Assembly (NCBI RefSeq): GCF_005938085.1
Contig: NZ_SMZK01000001.1
Coordinates: 1,240,001 to 1,304,000 of the forward strand
Length of the DNA stretch: 64,000 nucleotides
Reading direction: 5' to 3'
Origin: Haloterrigena sp. H1
Lineage (GTDB): Archaea; Halobacteriota; Halobacteria; Halobacteriales; Natrialbaceae
Made by a program: the position numbers and the translations under genes. Positions 35,774 to 45,066 of the stretch are shown piece after piece. The notes beneath the pieces are model-generated. The model was not told the DNA's origin and ran no database searches. It saw only the letters and a list, made by a program, of their open reading frames with translations. The stretch's first letter is position 1. The number at the start of each line of letters is the position of its first letter.

Positions 35774-36769
35774 ATGGGCGAGACGTATTACGAGGTCCTC
35801 GGTGTCGACTCGAACGCAACCCTTGACGAGATCGAGTCGGCCTATCGCGACCGTGTCCTCGAGACCCATCCCGACCACTCCGACGATCCCGATGCGGCCA
35901 AGCAGTTCAAACGGGTCACGACGGCGAAGTCGGTACTCACTGACGAAGCGGAGCGCACACGATACGATCGGCTCGGCCATGACGCGTACGTCGGTCTCGC
36001 CCACGGAGACGCCGGTAGCGGTGACTCAAGCGGCGAGGCCAGCGGCACAGACCGGTCAGCCTCGAGCGCCCGGGGTGAACGGGCGGCAACCGCGACCGGG
36101 ACAGCAAAAGAAACGACTGACACGGGGACCTCGGGAACCGCAACCGATCGTTCCCGAGCGACAGCGGGCGACCGACGGACGGGGAGTCGAGCCGGGCGAA
36201 GACAGACCGATGCGGAAAGCGGCCATCGAACCGGAAGCCACCATGCTCGACACCGATCGCAACGGCACCGCCAGCGGGCGAGACGACAAGCGGCCGGCGA
36301 CTGGCCGTTCGAGGGGACGGACGACCCCGAAAACGGACGGGAAGGGCGTACTCGGACAGGAGGATCTGCGGCCGAGAGACGAGAGAACGGGTTTCAGTAT
36401 ACCGTCCACGACTGGGACGGCGATGTCGACCTCGAGTGGGAGGGACCACCGATCCATCGGCGGACGGTCGTCTCGGTGGGCTTGATCGCGCTGTTGTACC
36501 CGTTATTAGTCGCCGCGAGCCTCACGTCGCTGTTTTCGCTGTCAGTTAACGCCGTCGTCGCCGCGTGTACGCTGGCGATAGGCGGCTACCTGTTGACGAT
36601 GCCCCGGCTCGCGGTGGCGGCGTTCGGTGTCTGGAGCGTCTGCTTTCCGATCGGATTGGTGGCGATTCCCTGGCTCACTCCTGTCTCCGCGGTCGGACTC
36701 CTCGCGATGGGGTTCGCTTGGGTGCCGTTCGGCTACGCCGTCGCTCTCTGGTGGGTCCTGCGGCCGTGA
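35774..36769 (+). CDS. DnaJ-domain membrane protein
   Basis: A 331-residue protein. Residues 1-67 are a J domain (YYEVLGVDSNATLDEIESAYRDRVLETHPDH) with the HPD tripeptide that stimulates Hsp70. Residues 75-225 are a Ser/Thr/Arg/Gly-rich low-complexity linker. The C-terminal 110 residues hold about four membrane helices (TVVSVGLIALLYPLLVAAS, LAVAAFGVWSVCFPIGLVA). It lacks the zinc-finger and C-terminal domains of true DnaJ, so it probably recruits DnaK to the membrane. It lies on the opposite strand inside the men cluster. Confidence 0.88.
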   Translation: MGETYYEVLGVDSNATLDEIESAYRDRVLETHPDHSDDPDAAKQFKRVTTAKSVLTDEAERTRYDRLGHDAYVGLAHGDAGSGDSSGEASGTDRSASSARGERAATATGTAKETTDTGTSGTATDRSRATAGDRRTGSRAGRRQTDAESGHRTGSHHARHRSQRHRQRARRQAAGDWPFEGTDDPENGREGRTRTGGSAAERRENGFQYTVHDWDGDVDLEWEGPPIHRRTVVSVGLIALLYPLLVAASLTSLFSLSVNAVVAACTLAIGGYLLTMPRLAVAAFGVWSVCFPIGLVAIPWLTPVSAVGLLAMGFAWVPFGYAVALWWVLRP

Positions 36770-36859
36770 CCGTCGTGCGTCGCTGCTCACTGTCTTAGAG
36801 GCGTCCGCTAGCGCGCTACTGCACAGCGTTCAGCAAGCGAGGAACGACGCCCCTCGAGA

Positions 36860-38710
36860 TCAGTCCGATCCGTTGGCTGCGTCGTCTTCGAGTGCGGTCG
36901 CCACGGTATCGGAGACCCGATCCATGAGCGCTTCGCGTCGTCGGTGGCTCGCTTCGGAATCGAAGTCGACGGCGATGATCTGTGTACCCGCCGTCTCGAG
37001 CGAGTCGCGATAGGCGGCTTCGAAGTCAGCGGGCGCAATGCGTTCGAACGCGAGCCCGTACATATCGCCGAGCGCCTCGAACTCGAGGCCGTGGGGCGTC
37101 TTGAACTGCTGAGTAAAGGGTGGGTCGAACTCCTCGATTGGCAGTTTGTGAAAGATACCGCCACCGTCGTTGTCCAGTAACACGATCGTCGCGTCCACGT
37201 CGCAGCGATCGACCGCGAGCAGGCCGTTCGAATCGTGGTAGAAAGCCAGGTCGCCGGTGACCAGTACGAGCGGGTCGTCGGTCGCGCTGCCGGCACCGAG
37301 TGCCGTACTCGCGATCCCGTCGATGCCACTCGCGCCGCGGTTCGCGAGCACTGTCAGATCGGTCGCTCGGGGCCGGCCAAATCGGTCGGCGTCCCGGATC
37401 GGCATGCTATTCGAGACGAACACCGTCGCCGGATCCGGCGCGTTCGCGATCGCCGATGCGAGGATTGCGCCCTCGAACGGCTCGGACGCGAGCGCGTCCG
37501 CAGTCAGCGCATCGTCGCAGGTTTCCCAGTGGCAGCGTTCGGCTGCGTCGAACCAGGCACGCCACTCGTCGCCAGTCGAGGGGGTTGTCGCCGACTCGGT
37601 GTGTTCGCATTCGTCGAGTGCCTCGAGCACCCCCTCGACCACAGTTCCGGGCTCGGCGGCCAATAGATCGGTTGCAGTGAACGTCGCTTCACGCCACGCG
37701 CCCGCGGGATCGATCAAGAACTGTCGCGCATCGGCGTCTCGAAGCCAGTTGCGAAGCCGTTTCGATGTCGGAGACGCGCCAAAGCGGAGGACGACATCCG
37801 GCGCTGGCAGTGCATCGATGTAGGCATCGTAGCCACCGTAGATCGTCCACGGTGCATCGCTGTCTCCATCGGGTCGTCCGACGTGGGAGCCGTATCGCAG
37901 TCCCGAGAGTGGATCCGCGAGGACCGGCGCGCCGAGCCGATCGGCGAGTTCGGTGACTGCGCCGGGCTCGAGCGAGCCGAGAGCGGTCGGATCGGCGGGC
38001 CCCGCGACGATTAGTGGGCGGTCAGCGCCCTCGAGCGCTCTACGTAGCTGTCGGTGCTCCTCGCTTGCGAGCGTCCGCACACCCCCGGTCGTCTCGACGA
38101 ACGGCCCGTCTCGACCCGTTGCTGCCAGCGTGTCGGCGAACGATTCGGGGACGTCGCCGGGCACGTCGATCGGCTCGAGTGGCTTGCGGAACGGACAGTT
38201 CAGGTGGACGGGGCCGGGCGGGACGCCGGTCGTCTCCGCGAGCGCACGCGCAGCAGTCGTCCGGAGACTGCGCACTTTCCGCTCGTCGGCTTCGGGTTCG
38301 GGCAGTTCGGTGTACCACCGGACCGCGTCGCCGTAGAGTTTGACCTGATCGACGGTCTGATTCGCGCCGCTGTCGCGCAACTCGGGCGGCCGATCGGCGG
38401 TAAGTACCAACAGCGGGACGCGAGCCTGATCGGCCTCCATCACGGCGGGGTGAAAGTTCGCGACCGCCGTCCCGGAAGTACAGACCAGCGCTGTCGGCTC
38501 GCCGGTCCGGCGGGCGCGACCGAGCGCGAAATAGGCCGCCGAGCGCTCGTCGAGATGGGAGTAGACCTCGATCTCCGGGTGTTCGGCGAACGCGACCGTC
38601 AGCGGCGTCGACCGGCTTCCGGGGGCGATACAGATGGCCTCGAGGCCGCCCTTGGCGAGTTCGTCGGCGAGGACGCGACCCCAGAGGGTCGCACGATTCG
38701 GTGCAGTCAT
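36860..38710 (-). CDS. menD: SEPHCHC synthase (2-succinyl-5-enolpyruvyl-6-hydroxy-3-cyclohexene-1-carboxylate synthase)
   Basis: A 616-residue thiamine-diphosphate enzyme. It has the N-terminal LADELAKGGLEAICIAPGSRSTPL, ERSAAYFALG with the ThDP-activating Glu, TSGTAVANFHPAVMEA, and the cofactor motif GDLAFYHDSNGLLAV through DNDGGGIF. It condenses isochorismate with 2-oxoglutarate in menaquinone synthesis. It follows menF by only 6 bp, so the two form an operon. Confidence 0.96.
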   Translation of the reverse strand: MTAPNRATLWGRVLADELAKGGLEAICIAPGSRSTPLTVAFAEHPEIEVYSHLDERSAAYFALGRARRTGEPTALVCTSGTAVANFHPAVMEADQARVPLLVLTADRPPELRDSGANQTVDQVKLYGDAVRWYTELPEPEADERKVRSLRTTAARALAETTGVPPGPVHLNCPFRKPLEPIDVPGDVPESFADTLAATGRDGPFVETTGGVRTLASEEHRQLRRALEGADRPLIVAGPADPTALGSLEPGAVTELADRLGAPVLADPLSGLRYGSHVGRPDGDSDAPWTIYGGYDAYIDALPAPDVVLRFGASPTSKRLRNWLRDADARQFLIDPAGAWREATFTATDLLAAEPGTVVEGVLEALDECEHTESATTPSTGDEWRAWFDAAERCHWETCDDALTADALASEPFEGAILASAIANAPDPATVFVSNSMPIRDADRFGRPRATDLTVLANRGASGIDGIASTALGAGSATDDPLVLVTGDLAFYHDSNGLLAVDRCDVDATIVLLDNDGGGIFHKLPIEEFDPPFTQQFKTPHGLEFEALGDMYGLAFERIAPADFEAAYRDSLETAGTQIIAVDFDSEASHRRREALMDRVSDTVATALEDDAANGSD

Positions 38711-38716
38711 TGGATA

Positions 38717-40060
38717 CTACCGCAGTTCGTCGAGAATCGGTCGGAACTTCAGCTGTACCTCGTCCCACTCCTCGTCGGGGTCGCTGTCGGCGACGATTCC
38801 GTTGCCCGCAAACAGCGTCACTGTCTCGTCTGCCGCGACACCAGAGCGAAGCCCGACTGCGAATTCGCCGTCGCCAGTGGCATCGAACCAGCCGATCGGC
38901 GCGGCGTACCAGCCACGGTCGAACGGCTCCGTGTCGCGGATCGTCTCCCAGGCAGCCTCCGGCGGGACGCCGCCGACCGCAGGCGTTGGATGCAATGCCT
39001 CGACGAGTTCGAGAACGTGACGATCACCCTCGAGCGTGGCTTCGATCGGCGTCCGCAGATGTTGAATGGTCGCCAGCCGGCGAATCGTCTGCTCGCTCAC
39101 GGTGAGTTCGCGTGCGAGCGGTGCGAGTTGCTCGCGGATCGCGTCGACGACGAGGCCGTGTTCCTGCTGGAATTTCGCGTCGGCGCGCATCCGTTCGACG
39201 TGTGCCTCGTCTTCGGTCGACGTGTCCCCGCGGGGAACCGACCCGGCTAGCGCTTCCGTCTCGACGTGTACGCCGCGTTTCGAAACCAGTCGCTCGGGTG
39301 GCGCGCCGAAGAACGTGCCGCCGACATCGTGATCGACTAAGAAGCGATAACAGTTCGGATACCGCCGGTGGAGCCGCTCGAGCGTCGCCGGCACGTCGAT
39401 CGGCCCCTCGAGATCGACCGACAGCGACTGTGCGAGGACGACTTTCGTCAGCTGGCCGTTGGCAATCCGCTCGAGAGCGGTGTCGACCTGTTCGGTCCAC
39501 GCCGCCTGCGAGGTCGTCCGCCGCGTTGCGTCGACGCCGGGGGTCGCGTCGGCTGGTCGCGTCGCCGGCTGGTTCATCAGGCGATCGTGCCAGCGCTCGA
39601 GGCGGTCAGCAACTGTGTCGCTGTGTTCGCCGACGGCGGTCAGCCACGTCCCGTCGTCAGTTCGGGTCACGAAAAGCTGTGGAACGACGAAGGAGGCCGC
39701 GTCGAAGCCGGCCCAAGGTGGGACGGCCTCGTGGCCGTCGTGAAACGAGAAGCCGCCGAACGCCCGCGGTCGCGCGTGTTCGGGGCCGTCGTGTGCGAGT
39801 CCGTCGAAGGCACGGCTCGCCTGCGTTCGAATCCGATCGAATCGGTCGGTGCCGGCGGCGGTAAAGCGGGCGGCGACGCCGCGACCGACGATCTCGAGTC
39901 CGTCGGGTGTGGCCCACTGGATTCTCGACGCGGTCTCATCCTCGAGCACCGCACCGAACGCGGCGGTCTCGAGTTCGCGACTCCGGCTGACGAGGTCGAC
40001 GGTACCGTCAACCGACTCGGTCTCCCCAGTTAGTCGACCCTCACCCGACGATCGGTCCAT
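38717..40060 (-). CDS. menF: Isochorismate synthase
   Basis: A 447-residue chorismate-utilising enzyme. The C-terminal domain includes QLTKVVLAQSLSV, YRFLVDHDVGGTFFGAPPERLV, ETEALAGSVPRGDTSTEDEAH, HLRTPIEATLEGD and LHPTPAVGGVPPE, all typical for isochorismate synthases. It starts the menaquinone pathway from chorismate. The start was set at ATG 40060; a GTG seven codons upstream is possible. It precedes menD in a two-gene operon. Confidence 0.94.
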   Translation of the reverse strand: MDRSSGEGRLTGETESVDGTVDLVSRSRELETAAFGAVLEDETASRIQWATPDGLEIVGRGVAARFTAAGTDRFDRIRTQASRAFDGLAHDGPEHARPRAFGGFSFHDGHEAVPPWAGFDAASFVVPQLFVTRTDDGTWLTAVGEHSDTVADRLERWHDRLMNQPATRPADATPGVDATRRTTSQAAWTEQVDTALERIANGQLTKVVLAQSLSVDLEGPIDVPATLERLHRRYPNCYRFLVDHDVGGTFFGAPPERLVSKRGVHVETEALAGSVPRGDTSTEDEAHVERMRADAKFQQEHGLVVDAIREQLAPLARELTVSEQTIRRLATIQHLRTPIEATLEGDRHVLELVEALHPTPAVGGVPPEAAWETIRDTEPFDRGWYAAPIGWFDATGDGEFAVGLRSGVAADETVTLFAGNGIVADSDPDEEWDEVQLKFRPILDELR

Positions 40061-40121
40061 CGACACAACCTCAGGACCCACCCGCCTTCAGCCTAACTAT
40101 TCGCTCACTTGGTGTATCCGT

Positions 40122-40763
40122 CTAGCTGTAGCGTTCTTCCTGCCACGGATCCGCAGTCCGCGAGTAGCCGCGCCGTTCCCAGTAGCCACGCTCGGGTTCG
40201 GTGAGGAACTCGATACCGTCGACCCACTTCGCGCCCTTGTAGGCGTACTTGTGCGGCGTAACCACCCGAAGTGGACCGCCGTGATCCGAGGGCAGTGACT
40301 CGCCATCGAACGCCCATGCGAACAGGACCTCTTCGCGCAGACAGTCCTCGAGCGGCAGATCCGTCGTGTAGTCGTCCAGTGCGGAAAACAGGACGTGGAC
40401 GGCCTGACCGGACTCCGTCCGGTTGCCCGACGAGCGTCGCTCGTCGACGTCGTCGATGACGCCGGCCCGTTCGGCGAGTGTGAGGAATGGAACCCCAGTG
40501 AACTCACAGTCGAACTTGCTCCAGCCGGTCACGCAGTGAAAATCCTGACACAGGGTCACACTCGGCAGCGATCGGAACTCGTCCCACGAAAACGTCAGTT
40601 CCTCATCGACCGCCCCAGTGACGGTAAACTCCCACGTTTCGGGATCCCACTCTGGCGTTGCACTCTTCGAGAGGACGGGAAACTCGCTCGTTTCGCGCTG
40701 TCCCGGGGGCAATCGCTCGTCGCCGAACTCCTGATACAGATCCGTTACGTCTGTCACGTTCAT
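40122..40763 (-). CDS. Sulfite-oxidase-like molybdopterin-dependent oxidoreductase
   Basis: A 213-residue protein matching the Moco-binding domain of the sulfite oxidase/YedY superfamily: WEFTVTGAVDEELTFSWDEFRSLP, then the cofactor cysteine in LCQDFHCVTGWSKFDCEFTGVPF, and VTPHKYAYKGAKWVDGIEFL toward the C-terminus. There is no twin-arginine signal and no dimerisation domain, so it looks like a minimal cytoplasmic form. The electron partner and substrate are unknown. Start at MNVTDV; the longer frame is not conserved-looking. Confidence 0.88.
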   Translation of the reverse strand: MNVTDVTDLYQEFGDERLPPGQRETSEFPVLSKSATPEWDPETWEFTVTGAVDEELTFSWDEFRSLPSVTLCQDFHCVTGWSKFDCEFTGVPFLTLAERAGVIDDVDERRSSGNRTESGQAVHVLFSALDDYTTDLPLEDCLREEVLFAWAFDGESLPSDHGGPLRVVTPHKYAYKGAKWVDGIEFLTEPERGYWERRGYSRTADPWQEERYS

Positions 40764-40949
40764 ACGCGTGGGTTTGTGCCGATGGACGTAGGTGTGACGC
40801 CATTGCCTGTCACCCCTCGAGAAACGCCACGTTTGGCAGCCGGCATAGGGGACAAAACGAATCGAAACGATCAGCGAACGGTCGAAAACTGCGGTTTCCA
40901 TCGAAACCCTCGCTATGCCTTAGTACAGCGTTCCCGAGACTACCGTTGC

Positions 40950-41249
40950 ATGGCGAGCAGACAACAACTAACGGAGCAAGGCGTGTCCGAGCAGCAACCG
41001 GCAGAGATGGGCGAAGATGCGATGGGCCCCGCGTTCGTCGCATCGGCCGCGTCGGTCGGGCTCGCGCTGTACTACTACTTCATCCGCGGTGAGCGCCAGC
41101 TCGGAACGTTCATCGGGCTCTGGCCGCCGACGATCCTCGCGTTCGCGAGTTACTTCAACCAGCGAAAGATGCGCCGGCAAATCGAGACGCTGACCCAGCC
41201 GGGGACGAAGCTGCGAGAGGCGTTCGACTCCGTGATGGGAAGTCGGTAG
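40950..41249 (+). CDS. Small membrane protein of unknown function
   Basis: A 99-residue protein with an acidic N-terminus, two membrane helices (FVASAASVGLALYYYFI, LGTFIGLWPPTILAFASYF) and a basic-to-mixed cytosolic tail (QRKMRRQIETLTQPGTKLREAF). TTAGTAC near 40922 is a TATA-like box 26 nt before a leaderless ATG, which supports this start. Function unknown. Confidence 0.75.
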   Translation: MASRQQLTEQGVSEQQPAEMGEDAMGPAFVASAASVGLALYYYFIRGERQLGTFIGLWPPTILAFASYFNQRKMRRQIETLTQPGTKLREAFDSVMGSR

Positions 41250-41404
41250 GGCGGCACTCACCGGATCTCCGTCCGCCTACCACGGCATCAGTAGCAAACA
41301 GTCGTCCGAACACCAACCGTCGTTTCGCGCGACTGAATTTTTCTTTCCGCTCCGTGTAGATTCCCCGTCAAACCTAAATACCCCCTCGCCGAAAGCCGAA
41401 TCAG

Positions 41405-41632
41405 ATGCCGAAAGTAGAGATCACTATCCCGGAGCACCTCGAGATGCAGATCGCGCAGATGGTCGAACGCGGTGAGTTCGTCAACCGCGAGGAAGCGATC
41501 GAGGACCTCCTGTCAACGGGTATCAAGGCCTACAAGACGAGTGGACCGATGGACGAAGACGAGGGCGCGACTGGCGGCACTGGCCTGGAAGACGACGGCA
41601 TGATGGGCCACGACGACGAATACGTCTTCTAA
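41405..41632 (+). CDS. Ribbon-helix-helix (CopG-like) protein
   Basis: A 75-residue protein. The first 45 residues form an RHH domain (PKVEITIPEHLEMQIAQMVERGEFVNREEAIEDLL), which normally dimerises to bind DNA. The tail is very acidic (DEDEGATGGTGLEDDGMMGHDDE), unusual for a DNA-binding protein. A TATA-like CTAAATA is 26 nt before a leaderless ATG. It could be a transcription factor or a protein-binding relative. Confidence 0.85.
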   Translation: MPKVEITIPEHLEMQIAQMVERGEFVNREEAIEDLLSTGIKAYKTSGPMDEDEGATGGTGLEDDGMMGHDDEYVF

Positions 41633-41759
41633 CGTCTTTGTTTTCGGCAGTCAGTTCAGCCATCCGACAGCGCACGCATCCGGTCCTACCACTTCTGGGA
41701 GCAGACGCTGTCTCGTCCGATCGCATGCTGCCAGCGAAGCCGGCGGGTCGTCGACCGTC

Positions 41760-41954
41760 TCAGACGCCCATCGTCAGCAGCGGGATCCCGAACGCGACCG
41801 CCGCGCCGACGAGCATGACGACGAAGCCGACCGCGACGTCCCGCGCCGAGTACGGGCTCATCGGTGCGGTCGTTCGCTCGGCCTCGAGGTCGTGACCGAC
41901 GTCCGCCCCCGAGTCGTGATCGGTCTCCGGAGTGTCCTCAGTGTCGTCTGTCAT
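41760..41954 (-). CDS. Small single-helix membrane protein
   Basis: A 64-residue protein: an acidic N-terminal 25 residues (TDDTEDTPETDHDSG), then TTAPMSPYSARDVAVGF and one hydrophobic helix at the C-terminus (FVVMLVGAAVAFGIPLL). It resembles a small haloarchaeal family recalled as DUF7550, not verified. A TATA-like TTTAAGA lies about 30 nt upstream on the minus strand. Function unknown. Confidence 0.72.
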   Translation of the reverse strand: MTDDTEDTPETDHDSGADVGHDLEAERTTAPMSPYSARDVAVGFVVMLVGAAVAFGIPLLTMGV

Positions 41955-42064
41955 GTGCGGGCGTTGTTTCCTTGCCATCTTAAAGACACCTACGTGGCGC
42001 TCGGAGCGATCGGTGAGACGTGTCACCTGAATATATTTCCCAAGAGAGGAACAATCGAGCCACG

Positions 42065-42763
42065 ATGCCCTCCATTCACGGACCGTGCTCGCGCCGGCAA
42101 CTTCTCGCCGGCGCGAGCGGTCTCACGGTCGCACTCGCCGGCTGTACCGGCTCGGAAGAATCGGAGAGGTCGAGCGAAAGCGACCGCACGACGCGTCGGT
42201 TCGGGCCGACCCACGAGTACGAATCGCTGTTCGTCCGCTTCGAGAACGACGATCGCTTCATCTATCGAAACGAGGACGAGGCCACGAAGGCCGAAAACGG
42301 CGATCAGACCGCGACGTACAGCCTCTCGCCGTTTTTCGTTCTCTCCGAGGAAGACACTGCGGAACTCTGGATCGACCCCGACCTCACGGACGACAAAGAG
42401 CGAGAGATCCGCCACTTCCTCGAGGCAACCGACTTCGGGAGCCAGTCGATCGCCGTCCTCCAGTGGACGGTCGAGGACTGTTACGAGCGTCACGTGATGG
42501 GTGTGCGGGCACGCGACGACGATTTCGAGACGGCGTTCTGTCGGTCCCTGAAAGCGCCGACGACGCCCTGTGAGGCCGACCGGGAACTGATGGAAGCGAT
42601 CGTCCTCCGGGTCGACCGGGCGTACGCGGAGCGTCCCTCGAGCAGCGGCAGTTCCGAGAGCGCATCGTGTCGCGGTCGAACGATAGTAGCAGAGAGCAGC
42701 CCCATCGGAAACGTGACGAACACGACGCTGAACGCGACCGCGAACACGGAGAGAGACGAATGA
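42065..42763 (+). CDS. Tat-exported lipoprotein, unknown function (first of a coupled pair)
   Basis: A 232-residue protein. It has a Tat signal SRRQLLAGASGL and lipobox LAGC with Cys27, then a Ser/Glu-rich linker and a domain of about 150 residues with three cysteines (DCYERH, AFCRSLK, TPCEAD) that could form a disulfide or metal site. No family is recognised. A TATA-like ATATATTT is about 26 nt before the expected start of transcription. Its TGA overlaps the next gene's ATG in ATGA, so the two products are probably made together. Confidence 0.78.
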   Translation: MPSIHGPCSRRQLLAGASGLTVALAGCTGSEESERSSESDRTTRRFGPTHEYESLFVRFENDDRFIYRNEDEATKAENGDQTATYSLSPFFVLSEEDTAELWIDPDLTDDKEREIRHFLEATDFGSQSIAVLQWTVEDCYERHVMGVRARDDDFETAFCRSLKAPTTPCEADRELMEAIVLRVDRAYAERPSSSGSSESASCRGRTIVAESSPIGNVTNTTLNATANTERDE

Positions 42764-44127
42764 GCGGAAACCACCGGAAGACACGCCGTCGGTTCCTCGC
42801 CGGTCTCGGTGCGGTCTCCAGCGTTGCCGTCGCCGGCTGTAGCACCCTCCCCTGGGAGGACGACGGGACGGCCACGTCGCTCCGGATGTCGTCGGCCGAA
42901 GCCGGGAGCGTCCGCACCGACGACGAGCCGATGATCGAGTGGCCGGCTCCAATCCGGCCCGCCGAGAGCGCACTCGAGGACGGGCTCGAGCGTGTCGACG
43001 CGTTGCTGGCCGACGTTCCCGATTCGCTGGGACCGGACGACGTGCCGAACGGCGTCGTTCGCGAGTCGATCGCCGAGAAGCGCGACGTGGCGATCGACAC
43101 TCGGGAGGACGGTGCCGATGCAACTGGAGCAGCGCAGTATCACGCCTTTCGGGAGACGAGAGACGCACGCGAGGCCGCGCGACACGCCGCGACGACGTGG
43201 CTCGCCATCGACGCGGAGAGGCAGCCGCTGGTGGCCGAACTCCGGGACGAGCGCGACGCCGTCAACGCCGCGGTGACGGACCGACACGAGGCTCTCGAGT
43301 ACCGCGGCACTGACACGGCCGAGGGACGACTCCGCGCGTGTCTGTACTACTACCAACACGAGACCGACCTCGCCCAGGCGGATCGGATTCTCGACCGCTG
43401 GAGCGTCGCCGAGGCTGACGACGTCCTGAAACTTGGCGAGTCCGCCAGCACCCTCGAGTTCGCGACGGCGACGACGACCGTCTGGGAGCACCTCGATGCC
43501 CGATGGCTCGCGGACGACGAAACCGTCGGCCTCGAGTCGACCTTCGAAGACGCCCTCGAGCACTCCATCGCGGCCGCTGACGAAGTCGGGTTCCCTGCCC
43601 AAGACGACGACTGGTTCGAAGCGATCGGGCTCGGCGATCTGGACGACCAGTACCTCGAGTTCGTCCTCTGGCGGGCTGGACAGCCGGTCGAGGACGCCCA
43701 GGATGGCATGAGAGAGGCGTTGCGAGAGGGCGACCTGGCGACTGGACTCTACAACGCCCTCGGGTTCGAGGTGGCGTACCGGGGGTTCGAGACGGTTCGC
43801 GACCGGATCGCCGACGGCGACGTTCGTGATCTCTCGGTCGAGGACGTTCGCGCCGAGCGCCGGGAAGCGCTCGCTGCTGCCCAGCAGGCGCGCGAAGCCG
43901 AACTCGAGGGCGGATCGCTCACCGAGCCGTCGCTCGGTGCGTACATCCTCGCGGAGACGCTCCGGTCGCTCGTCTGGGTCGACGACAGCGTGCGACGCGC
44001 CGCCGATCGGGAACCCGAGACGACCGTCTCGCTGACCAGCCAGTACCGCGACTACGTCCGGCATCGGAGCCACCTCGAGACGCTGCCGGACGCCATCGAG
44101 GCGGTTCGCGCTCGGCTGCTCGAGTAG
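42760..44127 (+). CDS. Tat-exported lipoprotein, unknown function (second of a coupled pair)
   Basis: A 455-residue protein. It has a Tat signal RRRFLAGLGAVSS and lipobox VAGC with Cys27. The mature part is predicted almost wholly helical (for example ARHAATTWLAIDAERQPLVAE, VRAERREALAAAQQAREAELEGG), like a surface-exposed helical repeat. There are no catalytic motifs. It is translationally coupled to the lipoprotein before it, so the two probably form a surface complex. The 830-residue minus-strand frame over it is a shadow. Confidence 0.8.
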   Translation: MSGNHRKTRRRFLAGLGAVSSVAVAGCSTLPWEDDGTATSLRMSSAEAGSVRTDDEPMIEWPAPIRPAESALEDGLERVDALLADVPDSLGPDDVPNGVVRESIAEKRDVAIDTREDGADATGAAQYHAFRETRDAREAARHAATTWLAIDAERQPLVAELRDERDAVNAAVTDRHEALEYRGTDTAEGRLRACLYYYQHETDLAQADRILDRWSVAEADDVLKLGESASTLEFATATTTVWEHLDARWLADDETVGLESTFEDALEHSIAAADEVGFPAQDDDWFEAIGLGDLDDQYLEFVLWRAGQPVEDAQDGMREALREGDLATGLYNALGFEVAYRGFETVRDRIADGDVRDLSVEDVRAERREALAAAQQAREAELEGGSLTEPSLGAYILAETLRSLVWVDDSVRRAADREPETTVSLTSQYRDYVRHRSHLETLPDAIEAVRARLLE

Positions 44128-44187
44128 CCGATTGTCCGATCCAGACCCCTTTACTACCCCCGGTGCGAACGATCCGTCAAGGATCAC

Positions 44188-45003
44188 ATGGTACTGACCA
44201 AGCGAATCATCCCCTGTATCGACGTCGACCTGGACGAGGACGGCAATCCGGCGGTCTACACCGGCGTCAACTTCGAGGATCTGAAATACACCGGCGACCC
44301 GGTCGAGATGGCCCGCGCGTACAACCGCGCGGGCGCGGACGAGTTCGTTTTCCTCGACATCACCGCTTCCGCGGAGGGCCGCGAGACGATGCTCGACGTC
44401 GTCCGCGACGTTGCCGACGAGGTCTTCATCCCGTTGACCGTCGGCGGCGGTATCCGCACCACCGACGACATCAAGGAGACCCTGCGAGCCGGCGCGGACA
44501 AGGTCTCGATCACCACTGGCGCGCTCGAGCGTCCCGAACTGATCAACGAGGGCGCACAGGCCTTCGGCAACCAGTGTATCGTCATCAGCGTCGACGCCAG
44601 ACGTCGCTTCGACGAAGAAGGCGAACACTACGTCGAGATCGACGGCGAGTCCTGCTGGTTCGAGTGTACGAAGAAAGGCGGCCGCGAGGGGACGGGGATC
44701 GACGTCCTCGAGTGGGCCGCCGAGGCCGAATCCCGTGGTGCGGGCGAGCTGTTCGTCAACTCGATCGACAAGGACGGCACGAAAGACGGCTACGATCTGC
44801 CGCTGACGAACGCTGTCACCGACACCGTCGACACGCCGGTGATCGCCTCCTCGGGTTGTGGCAGCCCCGAAGACATGTACGACGTGTTTACCGAGGCCGG
44901 TGCCGACGCCGGCCTCGCGGCTTCGATCTTCCACTTCGACGAGTACTCGATCGAGGAGACGAAGGCCTACCTCGACGAGCACGGCGTCCCGGTGCGACGC
45001 TGA
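44188..45003 (+). CDS. hisF: Imidazole glycerol phosphate synthase cyclase subunit
   Basis: A 271-residue (beta/alpha)8 enzyme. It has the first catalytic Asp in [12 protein letters not shown], the second in [13 protein letters not shown], and the phosphate-binding loops [11 protein letters not shown] and [12 protein letters not shown]. With HisH it makes IGP and AICAR in histidine synthesis. It also contains a short insertion ([16 protein letters not shown]) usual for HisF. No other his gene is adjacent, so the pathway is scattered in this genome. Confidence 0.97.
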   Translation: MVLTKRIIPCIDVDLDEDGNPAVYTGVNFEDLKYTGDPVEMARAYNRAGADEFVFLDITASAEGRETMLDVVRDVADEVFIPLTVGGGIRTTDDIKETLRAGADKVSITTGALERPELINEGAQAFGNQCIVISVDARRRFDEEGEHYVEIDGESCWFECTKKGGREGTGIDVLEWAAEAESRGAGELFVNSIDKDGTKDGYDLPLTNAVTDTVDTPVIASSGCGSPEDMYDVFTEAGADAGLAASIFHFDEYSIEETKAYLDEHGVPVRR

Positions 45004-45032
45004 GCCCGGCAGTCGCCACGCTTCCGTCCAAT

Positions 45033-45043
45033 ACGCTTATTTC
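45033..45043 (+). promoter_or_regulatory. TATA-like box supporting a GTG start
   Basis: CGCTTATTTCG, centred 26-28 nt before GTG 45067. It implies a leaderless message that begins at the GTG, which settles the start of the zinc-ribbon gene. Confidence 0.55.
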
Positions 45044-45066
45044 GTCGCAGTCGTGCTTTTCTAACA

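Noticed and set aside
42490..44982. 830-residue minus-strand open frame
   Set aside because: Lies antisense over two well-supported lipoprotein genes and hisF; it has no domain and is a GC-driven shadow.
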